This document shows positions 44,785-52,301 of a stretch of DNA of 64,000 bases, in pieces. Under the pieces are notes generated by a model. It saw nothing but the letters and a program-made list of their open reading frames with translations. It ran no database searches and was not told where the DNA came from. Origin of the DNA: Pseudodesulfovibrio sediminis (lineage in GTDB: Bacteria > Desulfobacterota > Desulfovibrionia > Desulfovibrionales > Desulfovibrionaceae); the NCBI RefSeq assembly GCF_020886695.1, contig NZ_AP024485.1, positions 1,435,001 through 1,499,000 of the forward strand. The letters are read 5' to 3'. The translations under genes were made by a program, and so were the position numbers. The first letter of the stretch is position 1. The number at the start of each line of letters is the position of its first letter.

Positions 44785-46868
44785 GGTGCAGGCTCCTCTT
44801 TCCATATTGAAGTCACTTTTCGAGCGGGATCAGTGAGTTTACGAACGGCCACGGCGCACATCTTGAGCTGCGGCGTGTCGGTCACCGGGTCGGCGGCCGA
44901 GATGGTCAGGAGATTGGCCGGGGATTCGGAGAAGTGGAAGGTCATGAAGACCAACCCCGGACGGACCCGGCGGGTCACCCATGCCCGGGCCTTGACGGCC
45001 CCCCGGCGGGAACGGACCTCTATCAGGGCACCGTCGGCAATACCGTACGCCGCAGCATCCGCAGGATGGATCTCCACCCGCTCTTCGGGCCAGGTTCCAA
45101 CCAGGCCGAAACAACGTCCGGTCATGGTCGAGGTATGGTAATGGGCCACCACACGTCCGGTGGTGAGGATCAGGGGATAGTTGACATCCGGCGGTTCGGC
45201 GGCCTCCCTGTGGGAGAGCGGCACGAACTTGCCCGGTCCACGCATGCACCGGCCCACATGCAGAATGGGCGTCCCAGGATGCGTTTCGTCCGGGCAGGGC
45301 CATTGCAGCCCCCCGGCCTCCAGCCGCTCGTAGGTAATACCGGTGTGGGTGGGCATGAGCCCACGCATCTCGTCGAACACGTCCGAAGCGCTCGCGTACT
45401 GCGCTGGTTTGCCGAGCCGGACCAGCAAATCAGCCAGAATCTCCCAGTCGGGACGGCTCTCTCCCACAGGCGGCACGGCCCGGCGCACACGCTGGACCCG
45501 TCTTTCAGTGCTGGTGAACGTCCCGTCCTTTTCCGCAAAGCTGGCTCCGGGCAAGACCACGTCGGCGAGCTGTGCCGTTTCCGTCAGGAAAAGATCCTGG
45601 ACCACCAGAAAATCCACATGATGCAGACAATGTTCGACGTGCGTGATGTCCGGATCGCTGCGCATGGGATTTTCACCGAAAACGAACAACCCCTTGAGCC
45701 GATCCTCTTCGATGGCCGTCAACATTCTGGGAATGGTTAGGCCCGACTTCGCGGGAAGACGGGTGCCCCAGGCACCCTCAAACACGGCGCGAACCGTCTC
45801 GTCCGTCACGGAACGATAGCCGGTCAGCACGTTGGGCAAGGCGCCCATATCGCAGGAGCCCTGCACGTTGTTCTGTCCACGCAGGGGATTCACTCCGGTC
45901 TTGGGCCGTCCGATATTGCCGGTCAACAAGGCCAGATTGGAGACGGCCAGGACGTTGTTGGTGCCAAAAGTGAACTGGGTGACGCCCATTGTGTAATAGA
46001 AGGCGGTATTAGCTGATTCTCCGATGCAGTGCGCCGCTGCTCGGATGGTCTCGGCAGGAACTTCCGTCAAGGTGGAAACGGTGTCCAGATCGAATGCCGC
46101 CAGATTTTCCCGAAAGGCTTCGTATCCTTCCGTGACGGAAGCCAGGGCAGCTTCATCCACCAACCCCGCGTCCAGGAGGTGTCTGGCGATGCCCGAAAGC
46201 AGTGCGGTGTCGGTGCCGGGGCGCAGCCGCAGCCAGACATCGGCATTACGGGCAAGGTCGATTTCACGGGGATCAATGACGACCAGACGAGTGCCGTTGC
46301 GCTTTGCCTCCATCATACCCAAACCGATAATCGGATGGCAGGCGGTAGTGTTGGAGCCAATGACGCACACGCAATCCCCCTGCCCCATATCCCAGAGTTC
46401 CCGAATGGAGTTGGTCATGGAACCGCTTCCCAGAGAGGTGGCCAGCCCGGCCACGGTGGGAGCGTGTCAGAGACGGGCGCAGTGATCGATATTGTTGGTG
46501 CCGATCCCTGCGCGAAAGAGTTTCTGGAAAAGATAATTTTCTTCGTTGGTGCAGCGGGCGCTGCTGAAGCCGCCAAGAGCGTCCGGACCATGCGTGGCCG
46601 CGATTTCGGCAAACCGCTCCGAGACCAGCCCGAGGGCTTCATCCCACGAAACCGGCACCAACTCCCCGCGCTTGCGAACCAGGGGACTTTTCAGCCGATC
46701 TGCATGATGAACGAAATCGAAGCCGAACCGCCCTTTGGAACAGAGGGCGCCCTGATTCACCGAGGGCTCAGGTCCGGGGGAAACACTGACAATGCGGTCG
46801 CCGTCCACGTTCAGAGACAAGGCGCAACCGACGCCGCAATAAGGACAGGTGGTGGAGATGTGTTGCAT
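44769..46868 (-). CDS. fdhF: selenocysteine formate dehydrogenase, FdhH/FdhF2 type
   Basis: A 699-residue molybdopterin enzyme that interconverts formate and CO2. The N-terminus holds a [4Fe-4S] motif CPYCGVGC (residues 8-15) with a fourth Cys in CSKGR (about 43). Codon 134 is UGA (46467-46469) in the context HCARL-Sec-HAPTVAGL, the active-site position of selenium formate dehydrogenases. A hairpin follows at the right distance. The frame then continues uninterrupted to 44769, with the C-terminal molybdopterin dinucleotide-binding domain (LTTGRVVAHYHTSTMTGR). It is the first gene of the hydrogen/formate operon. Selenium machinery must be encoded elsewhere. Confidence 0.95.
46438..46469 (-). 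promoter_or_regulatory. SECIS-type hairpin for the in-frame UGA of fdhF
   Basis: On the minus strand UGA (46467-46469) is followed after 12 bases by GUGGCC-GGGCU-GGCCAC (46438-46454), a perfect 6-bp stem with a small G/U-containing loop. Bacterial SECIS elements sit immediately 3' of the UGA inside the gene, as here. Confidence 0.75.
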
Positions 46869-46888
46869 GCCCCAACTAAAGCAGAAGG

Positions 46889-46904
46889 CGTGCCAATCTG
46901 AGAA
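46889..46904 (-). promoter_or_regulatory. sigma-54 promoter of the hydrogen/formate operon
   Basis: The minus strand reads TTGGCACGCCTTCTGCTTT, with GG and GC exactly 10 nt apart as in -24/-12 elements. The predicted start of transcription is within a base or two of the fdhF ATG at 46868, so the transcript could be leaderless. Confidence 0.65.
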
Positions 46905-46969
46905 GAGCCTTTCAATTTTTTTTCTTATTTAATATAAAGTAGTTACAAACACAGGCTCCCAATTGTCTG

Positions 46970-47027
46970 CAATAAGAATACTGCAATTGCATGCAACAAC
47001 ACCTGCAATCGGCAAAATTGCATGCAA
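46970..47027. promoter_or_regulatory. repeated TTGCATGCAA palindromes, likely activator sites
   Basis: Two perfect TTGCATGCAA palindromes lie at 46987-46996 and 47018-47027, 31 bp apart (three helical turns), with extra CTGCAAT half sites at about 46970, 46981 and 47003. They are about 85-140 bp upstream of the sigma-54 promoter, the usual place for enhancer-binding protein. A further TTGCATGC overlaps the fdhF start codon. Confidence 0.55.
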
Positions 47028-47060
47028 TACCGTTTCTTTCCTCCATCACCTGCTTCGCAC

Positions 47061-47469
47061 CATGTCCACCTCTGATCCTCATTCCGTAACCACAAGCCTG
47101 AATCTCGCATTACCACCCAGACAACAAGGTATCCCTCACCAAGCTTCGGGAAGACTTGAATCAACCACTCAGGGAAAAAGAAGACAGGCAGACTCCAAAA
47201 AAAAGTGCGTTAAAACCAAACGCGGCAACCCGCTGTTTGATAAGGCGATCCGCTCCATCCTTTTCATTCTCGATGATATCGACGCCGCGGGCATTGAGGA
47301 GTATCTTACCTCCCGTGCCAGCCGCACCTGGGCCGAGTCCGACATGGAACAGACCGGTAAAACCTGGCGCGAAAATTTGGGAAAGAGTACTCCATCTACC
47401 GGGAACGGGGGAAACGACCTCTCCCCCGCCTCCAGCCACAGCAAAGCAGGCCGAACACAACGAGATTAA
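47061..47469 (+). CDS. small hypothetical protein upstream of allE
   Basis: A 136-residue frame starting at ATG 47061 and ending 2 bases before allE. The N-terminal part is low-complexity and basic. The centre (RGNPLFDKAIRSILFILDDI, IEEYLTSRASRTWAESD) looks like a helical domain, and the C-terminus is Ser/Gly-rich. I recognise no family. It has no strong ribosome site. The close spacing to allE suggests cotranscription, but the frame could be partly decayed. Confidence 0.4.
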
Positions 47470-47471
47470 CC

Positions 47472-48251
47472 ATGTCTTATCCTGAAGGATTCTTGAAAAA
47501 CCGGTCGTCTTACGAGCCCGGAAAATATGCGATCATCACCACCGAGGGCCGCGTCATCAACCTCATCCCGGGCATCACGGGATGCGCCCTGTCCATCCTG
47601 GCTTCACCCAAGCTTGGAGCCAATTTCGTACAGCTGGAGGGCACGGTCTCCACTGAAGGGAAGACCACCATGCCCTATGGCCAGGCCGAAAACATAGAAA
47701 CGTTCCTCTTCGTCATGGACGGCAAAGGGTCCCTGGACGTCACCGTGGACGGCCAAACCGAAACCTTGAGCGCCGGGGGCTACATCTATTCCCCGCCCGG
47801 CATGGGCATCGACTTCGCCTCCAAGGGAGACGCCCCGGTGACCATTCTCCTTTACAAACAGCGGTTCATCCCCCACCCGGATCCGGCCATGAAACACCCC
47901 TGGAAGGTCAGCGGAGCCATCCACAATCTTGAAGAGGGGTTGTATGACCAGATGGAAAACGTCTTTGTCCGCGACCTGCTGCCCGTGAACGAGGCCTTTG
48001 ACATGAACTTCCACACCCTCGCCTTCCTGCCCGGCGGCTGCCACCCCTTTGTGGAGACCCATGTGCAGGAGCACGGCATGTACATCTATCAGGGCCAGGG
48101 GCTCTACCTGCTGGACGAAAAATGGCTGCCAGTCGAATCCGGCGACTTCATCTGGATCGCCCCGTTCTGCAAGCAGGCCTGCTACGGCACCGGCCTGAAA
48201 CGCATGGAATACATCTATTCCAAGGACTGCCATCGGGATGAAAGTATCTAA
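47472..48251 (+). CDS. allE: (S)-ureidoglycine aminohydrolase, bicupin
   Basis: A 259-residue protein with two cupin domains matching the ureidoglycine aminohydrolase family of allantoin breakdown, which makes (S)-ureidoglycolate and ammonia. The start MSYPEGFLKNRSSYEPGKYA and the C-terminal cupin with the metal-binding type block HPFVETHVQEHGMYIYQGQG (about 197-216) are typical, and the length is normal. No other allantoin genes are nearby. It is the last GC-rich gene before the mini-island with core copy 6. Confidence 0.85.
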   Translation: MSYPEGFLKNRSSYEPGKYAIITTEGRVINLIPGITGCALSILASPKLGANFVQLEGTVSTEGKTTMPYGQAENIETFLFVMDGKGSLDVTVDGQTETLSAGGYIYSPPGMGIDFASKGDAPVTILLYKQRFIPHPDPAMKHPWKVSGAIHNLEEGLYDQMENVFVRDLLPVNEAFDMNFHTLAFLPGGCHPFVETHVQEHGMYIYQGQGLYLLDEKWLPVESGDFIWIAPFCKQACYGTGLKRMEYIYSKDCHRDESI

Positions 48252-48281
48252 CTTACGCGCACCATAAAAAAATGTCACGAT

Positions 48282-48295
48282 CTCTTGAATGCCAT
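48282..48295 (-). repeat. tRNA-Ala core copy without the tRNA end (att-like site 6)
   Basis: CTCTTGAATGCCAT, identical to the core of the five tRNA-Ala fragments, followed by GCATG as in a natural anticodon stem, but with no T-arm or acceptor. It lies 31 bases after the allE stop. With fragment 3 at 49839-49883 in the same orientation it brackets a 1.55-kb segment. An adjoining inverted repeat ATGCATG-AAGACA-CATGCAT lies at 48294-48313. Confidence 0.65.
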
Positions 48296-48390
48296 GCATG
48301 AAGACACATGCATAACCTTTGAAATACTTTGACTTTTTATTTTGAAGTCAACAGAAAATCAGTGATGTTGGATATGTGTTGAAGGCGTTT

Positions 48391-48410
48391 GGTTGACCGG
48401 ATGGTTGACC
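48391..48410. repeat. paired GGTTGACC repeats at the left end of the mini-island
   Basis: GGTTGACC occurs at 48391-48398 and 48403-48410, 12 bp apart. GGTCAAC and GTTGACC lie as an inverted pair at 49744-49762 near the other end. Repeats of this kind flanking an integrated segment could be recombinase arm sites. Confidence 0.4.
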
Positions 48411-48420
48411 GAAAAATGAG

Positions 48421-49425
48421 CTATTTGGGGCTAATAATCGTCCATTTTGAAAGATCGGATGGAACACCAGAGTCAGGATTCTCTTCTACCCCAGCTGGAC
48501 CTATCACCAACCCACAACTCGGACAAAATACCTCTGAAGCGACTTGGGCGCACTCCTCCCGAGAAGCCGCTTCCATCAGCTTCTCATTACCATTTATCAG
48601 TGCATACCCCGTCCGCCATGAAACTATTCTCAAGTATTCAAAATTCCATTGGTAAGAGTATACCGCCCCACTCCACGCCACCTCTTCATAAGGTAAAAGG
48701 TAGTCGGGGATTTCTGGAAGTGAGATTGGTGCTCCTTTGGGAGGGATTAAACCTCCGACAGGGCTCCTATTCGGGCTAGAATCAGTAGACAAAGGCCACC
48801 TATTAAAATCCATCTTCACTATGTAGTTCTTTAGTTGTTCTGAAAGAGGATTGTTTGATTCAGGATGTTCAATAAGTTGGGGGGTGGTACTTCGCTTTAG
48901 CCCACTGAAGACTTCAAACGTGGAAAAAGACGGAGCGATCAAAGCAGCGGAAACATAATCGGCACCGTCTAGAAAGGAGAGAGCAGCTTCCTCCTTTGTC
49001 ACCTCTCCTGGTCCGTGCATATGACCATATTGTCGACATCTATCAGTGCCGAGACAAACAACGAGCGGCCCTTCAATCCCCGCTTTCTTAGCCTGATCTT
49101 CCTTTTTCCATAATTTTCTTCGAATAGGGTGCTTTGAAAATCGATCGATATACCCGTTTACCTCTACCCGTCTAAATGTTGCTTCAATCCACACCCACTT
49201 TTCATCATAAAACTGCAAACGAAAGTCTGGCCCCCCCCCATTTTCCCCTTCTGGCTCATAATCAACATTGGCAATCTGAAGCGCGGCGTCTAGCACAATT
49301 AACTCCCAGACCATAGCCAACCATTGTTCTCTTTGAACAAGCTTTTGTCGAAGCGACAACAAAGGTTGACCCAACTTCTTTTCGCACCGATCTAACAAGT
49401 GAAGTATTTGTTCAGAAGAAAGCAT
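48421..49425 (-). CDS. nuclease-like protein, sole gene of a tRNA-bounded mini-island
   Basis: A 334-residue soluble protein. Around residues 60-85, GGPDFRLQFYDE followed by WVWIEAT fits the D...E-x core of the PD-(D/E)XK nuclease fold, in the variant where IEA replaces ExK. Conserved-looking LVVCLGTDRC follows at about 122-131. A C-terminal CPSCG (about 301-305) gives one Cys pair. It is AT-rich compared with its neighbours, has no operon partners, and lies between two copies of the tRNA-Ala core. A restriction-like or other defence role is possible. The nuclease assignment rests on motif reading only. Confidence 0.6.
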   Translation of the reverse strand: MLSSEQILHLLDRCEKKLGQPLLSLRQKLVQREQWLAMVWELIVLDAALQIANVDYEPEGENGGGPDFRLQFYDEKWVWIEATFRRVEVNGYIDRFSKHPIRRKLWKKEDQAKKAGIEGPLVVCLGTDRCRQYGHMHGPGEVTKEEAALSFLDGADYVSAALIAPSFSTFEVFSGLKRSTTPQLIEHPESNNPLSEQLKNYIVKMDFNRWPLSTDSSPNRSPVGGLIPPKGAPISLPEIPDYLLPYEEVAWSGAVYSYQWNFEYLRIVSWRTGYALINGNEKLMEAASREECAQVASEVFCPSCGLVIGPAGVEENPDSGVPSDLSKWTIISPK

Positions 49426-49782
49426 AGAGCTTTAAATATAACACACTCAAACAAATCTCAAATCAAACTGAAAACCGCTTGACTAAAATCCAAGTGCTCT
49501 TCCACTTTCCGCCAAAGCACCAGAGACCTCCCCACCCATCCCCAAATTTCGCGCAAAAACACACAATCCTGAGCGTTTACAAAACTCCTGCTGAACACTC
49601 CCCCAAACTCCCAAAACGGGCAGGAGGAGCGAAATTATCACACCCCGAAAAATCGCCTCTAAGCACTGGCTAAAACCAATCCCACCTCATACATCCTCAA
49701 ACACAGTTCATACACTCCTTTAATCAGTAATCTCAAACACTTTGGTCAACAACCTGTTGACCAATTGGTTCACCACAAACAG
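49426..49782. other. non-coding right part of the mini-island
   Basis: A 357-base C/A-rich stretch without a credible gene. It probably contains the promoter of the leftward nuclease-like gene. It includes the inverted GTTGACC pair at 49744-49762. Confidence 0.4.
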
Positions 49783-49823
49783 AAAAAGGACCGACTAGCC
49801 TATCAAGCTAAACGGTCCTTTTT
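49783..49823 (-). terminator. terminator hairpin beside tRNA-Ala fragment 3
   Basis: GGACCG (49788-49793) pairs with CGGTCC (49813-49818), with inner TAGC/GCTA pairing and A5/T5 on the two sides. It lies 15 bases beyond the CCA end of the tRNA fragment. Confidence 0.7.
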
Positions 49824-49838
49824 CTTCGGAAATTTAAG

Positions 49839-49935
49839 TGGTGGAGCTGGAGGGAATTGAACCCACGACCTCTTGAATGCCATGCAAAGGGGGCTTTTAC
49901 AGGCAACGTCCCACTAAATCAGCTATAAAAATGAA
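49839..49935 (-). pseudogene. decayed tRNA-Ala(GGC), att-like fragment 3
   Basis: The 3' half is good on the minus strand: TTTGCATGGCATTCAAGAG, T-arm with GGGTTCAATTCCC and CAGCTCCACCA. The 5' side (TATAGCTGATTTAGTGGGACG) still resembles a D-arm but is displaced by about 15 extra bases, and the acceptor 5' strand is not recognisable. It cannot fold as a normal tRNA. The shared core is at 49870-49883. A second D-arm-like string GTAGCTCATGTGG lies near 49978-49990. Confidence 0.55.
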
Positions 49936-49987
49936 ATTCATCTTGTATAATGAGATGTTGCATTATGTGCAGGCGTAACCACATGAG

Positions 49988-50794
49988 CTACCAGAGAAAA
50001 GTGCTCCCTTTTTTGCCGAAAACATTCAGCTCAAAGCACTCCCGACAAGAGCGCTTGGCCACGCCGTAGCATACATGCAGCGGCAGGAGATGTTCCTCGC
50101 GGGGGTGGCAGTATCGAGCGTGAGGTGCGGACTCCCAACTGAGCAGTCGGCCCGCTCTCGTCTTTTCGTCAAGCTCCTTGTCTGCGCATGTCTCTATGAG
50201 CCATCGCTCGAACGCTTCGTTCCAACGTCTTGTTTCCGAGGTTTCGGGAGCAAAAAAAGCGTTCATATTGTGAAAGGAGAATCCCGACCCGAGGATGAGC
50301 AGATTTTCGTGCTCGACTGCGGCCAGGGCTTCACCGAGGGCGATGTGAGTGGCTGGGGCGAGATCTTTAACAAGCGACACCTGCACGCAAGGGATATCCG
50401 CCTCAGGGTACATAATCTTGAGCGGTATAAACAGGCCATGGTCAAAGCCGCGTTCGTTGTCTAAGCGGCTTTCGATGCCTCCCGCTGCCAGGGTCTCATG
50501 AATGGACTGGGCGAGGGATGAATGTCCCTTGGCCGGGTAAACAATCTCATAGGCTTCTTCGGGGAAGCCATAGTAGTCATACAAGAGCGGCGGATTGCCG
50601 TTGGCCGTTATTGAGGGTACCCCCTCCTCCCAGTGCGCGCTGACGACGATGATAGCGGAGGGCTTTTTTATCCTGGCCTTCAACAGCTTCAGATTCTCCA
50701 CCATTTCCTCGTGCCGTCCGTCACCCAGAATGGGCATGGGACCGGCGCCGTGCGAGATGTACAGGACTGTGTGTTCGTTTTTTTGCGTGCTCAT
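49988..50794 (-). CDS. LigB/DODA-type extradiol dioxygenase family protein
   Basis: A 268-residue class III extradiol dioxygenase, related to 4,5-DOPA dioxygenase. Metal-site motifs visible are ISHGAGPMP (about 14-22), SAHW (about 52-55), GFDHGLFIPL (about 115-124) and HPREEHLLPLH (about 226-236). The native substrate cannot be told. It lies 27 bases after the ADP-ribosylglycohydrolase gene and is probably cotranscribed with it. It is GC-rich like the backbone. Confidence 0.85.
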   Translation of the reverse strand: MSTQKNEHTVLYISHGAGPMPILGDGRHEEMVENLKLLKARIKKPSAIIVVSAHWEEGVPSITANGNPPLLYDYYGFPEEAYEIVYPAKGHSSLAQSIHETLAAGGIESRLDNERGFDHGLFIPLKIMYPEADIPCVQVSLVKDLAPATHIALGEALAAVEHENLLILGSGFSFHNMNAFFAPETSETRRWNEAFERWLIETCADKELDEKTRAGRLLSWESAPHARYCHPREEHLLPLHVCYGVAKRSCRECFELNVFGKKGSTFLW

Positions 50795-50821
50795 GAGTAT
50801 TCTTCTCTTTGCGCGGTCGGG

Positions 50822-51907
50822 CTAGTCGCTTTTGAGCTGCGCCTGTTCGGCCAGTTTGATGGCAAGCCCCCGCAATTCTTCGCCTCCTTCCAGTTTTTCC
50901 AGAAAGCGTGCAGGGATGCCTGAGAGACCGACCTGGGCTCCCACAAGGGTACCGGTCAAAATAGCGCGACCCTGATTCTGTCCACCGCCGTTAATGGCGT
51001 GGAGCACCGCCGACTCGAAGTCATTCTTGAATCGGGACGAGAGATAATACGCTGCAGGCAGCATATGGTAAATAGCGCAAGACATCCCGTAGACAAGTGA
51101 AACTTTCCATGCGGGCTCGATTTTGATGTCCGGATCAGTAGCGGCCATGGCCATATTCCCCGGAGAAAGCAGAGCATCAGGAGAGGCGAAACGACCCGCG
51201 CGAGGAGGGTCCGGGTCGCCGGGCTGGGGAGGCTTGAGCCCTTCTCTGGTGACGGCGTGAAATGGAAGGGTGCCGTCCTTCACCAGATTCATCAGTTTCT
51301 CGGAAATGTCGGGTTCAAGACTGTTCCCCTGGATAAGCATGGCAAGTACTGAGGAGTATGCTACTGTCATTGATAGAACGACGTCGTCGAACTGGGTCAG
51401 CACCGCATTGCTGCTGACGGCATTGGCCAAGAGGTTAGGGGTCAGGGCGTAGCGAACCCCGATGGCAAGGGTACGTTCAATGGCCTCTGTCGTGTCGGCG
51501 TGGCCGGCTATCTCACCCCAGGGAAGTTTCTGTTCAACTCGTTTCCTCCATGCGGCACGGATGGATTGGCTGGTGTATCCTCCCGGACCGGAAGCAGGCT
51601 CACCATTGAGGAGCGGAAAAAGCTCTGTGTCCATCCGCCGGCAGAAGTCCGCTTCATCATAGGAGCCGCTATCCACCAGAGAGCGAACCATAAGCCTGAG
51701 AATAATGCCAGACTGGGAGAGTTGTCCCGCTTTCAAGCCTTCATGATACCGTCCCGGTTTCGGGTCGGTGTAGTCGTTCACCCACCCACCATAATCCTGT
51801 CGCAGTTCGTTCAGGTCGTAATACCAGTGAGGCCCTACTCCTAGGGCGTCGCCAATCCAGGCACCCATGATAGCCCCGGCTGCACGATCCATTATATTCT
51901 TATCCAT
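50822..51907 (-). CDS. ADP-ribosylglycohydrolase family protein
   Basis: A 361-residue protein of the DraG/ARH family, which removes ADP-ribose from proteins or small molecules using a di-metal site. The N-terminal helix GAIMGAWIGDALGVGPHWY (about residues 9-27) is the family hallmark, and a C-terminal NGGGQNQGRAILTGTLVGA block supplies the second metal-binding stretch. ATG 51907 follows GGAGTACACC. It is the first gene of a pair with the LigB protein. A specific target is not evident, as no DraT-like partner is nearby. Confidence 0.82.
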   Translation of the reverse strand: MDKNIMDRAAGAIMGAWIGDALGVGPHWYYDLNELRQDYGGWVNDYTDPKPGRYHEGLKAGQLSQSGIILRLMVRSLVDSGSYDEADFCRRMDTELFPLLNGEPASGPGGYTSQSIRAAWRKRVEQKLPWGEIAGHADTTEAIERTLAIGVRYALTPNLLANAVSSNAVLTQFDDVVLSMTVAYSSVLAMLIQGNSLEPDISEKLMNLVKDGTLPFHAVTREGLKPPQPGDPDPPRAGRFASPDALLSPGNMAMAATDPDIKIEPAWKVSLVYGMSCAIYHMLPAAYYLSSRFKNDFESAVLHAINGGGQNQGRAILTGTLVGAQVGLSGIPARFLEKLEGGEELRGLAIKLAEQAQLKSD

Positions 51908-52113
51908 CACGGTGTACTCCTGATCACGTCGGTTGATACGTCTTCTCGGCATGAATTTCGGGACTGTTTCCAATCATCCTATCATACTCTGTAGAACGGG
52001 AAAAGGGAGGTAGCCTCGGCTCTTCGAAACTCTGGGCGGCGTTTTTGGGCGGATAGTTTATTGGAAGTTTCAACAGAGTGCCTCCCATACCATTTGTAAA
52101 TACCACAAAAAAA
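51908..52113. other. intergenic, partly duplicated tRNA flank
   Basis: No gene is visible. The right part (GGGCGGCGTTTTT near 52036 and a following stretch ending in TACCAC) is a diverged copy of the sequence that precedes tRNA fragments 1 and 5. Confidence 0.4.
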
Positions 52114-52139
52114 GGTCTAGAAGGAAAACCTTCTAAGCC
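52107..52139 (-). terminator. terminator hairpin beside tRNA-Ala fragment 4
   Basis: GGTCTAGAAGG (52114-52124), loop AAAA and CCTTCTAAGCC (52129-52139), preceded by A7. One stem base pair is mismatched relative to the copies at 5199-5224 and 54398-54423. Confidence 0.7.
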
Positions 52140-52150
52140 TTTATAATCAT

Positions 52151-52226
52151 TGGTGGAGCTGGAGAGGATCGAACCCACGAACTCTTGAATGCCATTAATG
52201 ACGCGGTCTACGAACACGATCAGCAG
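52151..52226 (-). pseudogene. decayed tRNA-Ala(GGC), att-like fragment 4
   Basis: The minus strand keeps TTAATGGCATTCAAGAG, a T-arm and CAGCTCCACCA. The 5' part (GTTCGTAGACCGCG) still aligns with a D-arm and the GAGCGC region but has lost pairing. The shared core is at 52182-52195. It is not a functional tRNA. It lies between the ADP-ribosylglycohydrolase operon and the autotransporter gene. Confidence 0.55.
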
Positions 52227-52301
52227 ACGTAAGTATTGTATAATTTAGTAAGGTGTCCCTCAAACGCTGAAATCGAAATAGGACAGCCTCATTTGATGGC
52301 C

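Noticed and set aside
44769..46868. Formate dehydrogenase split into two genes or a pseudogene
   Set aside because: The interrupting TGA is at the known selenocysteine position and is followed by a SECIS-type hairpin; the frame is otherwise intact.
49479..49673. Small plus-strand frame of 64 codons in the mini-island
   Set aside because: It is Pro/Lys/His-rich without a ribosome site or domain, lies in the promoter region of the opposite gene and has a composition typical of non-coding C/A-rich DNA.
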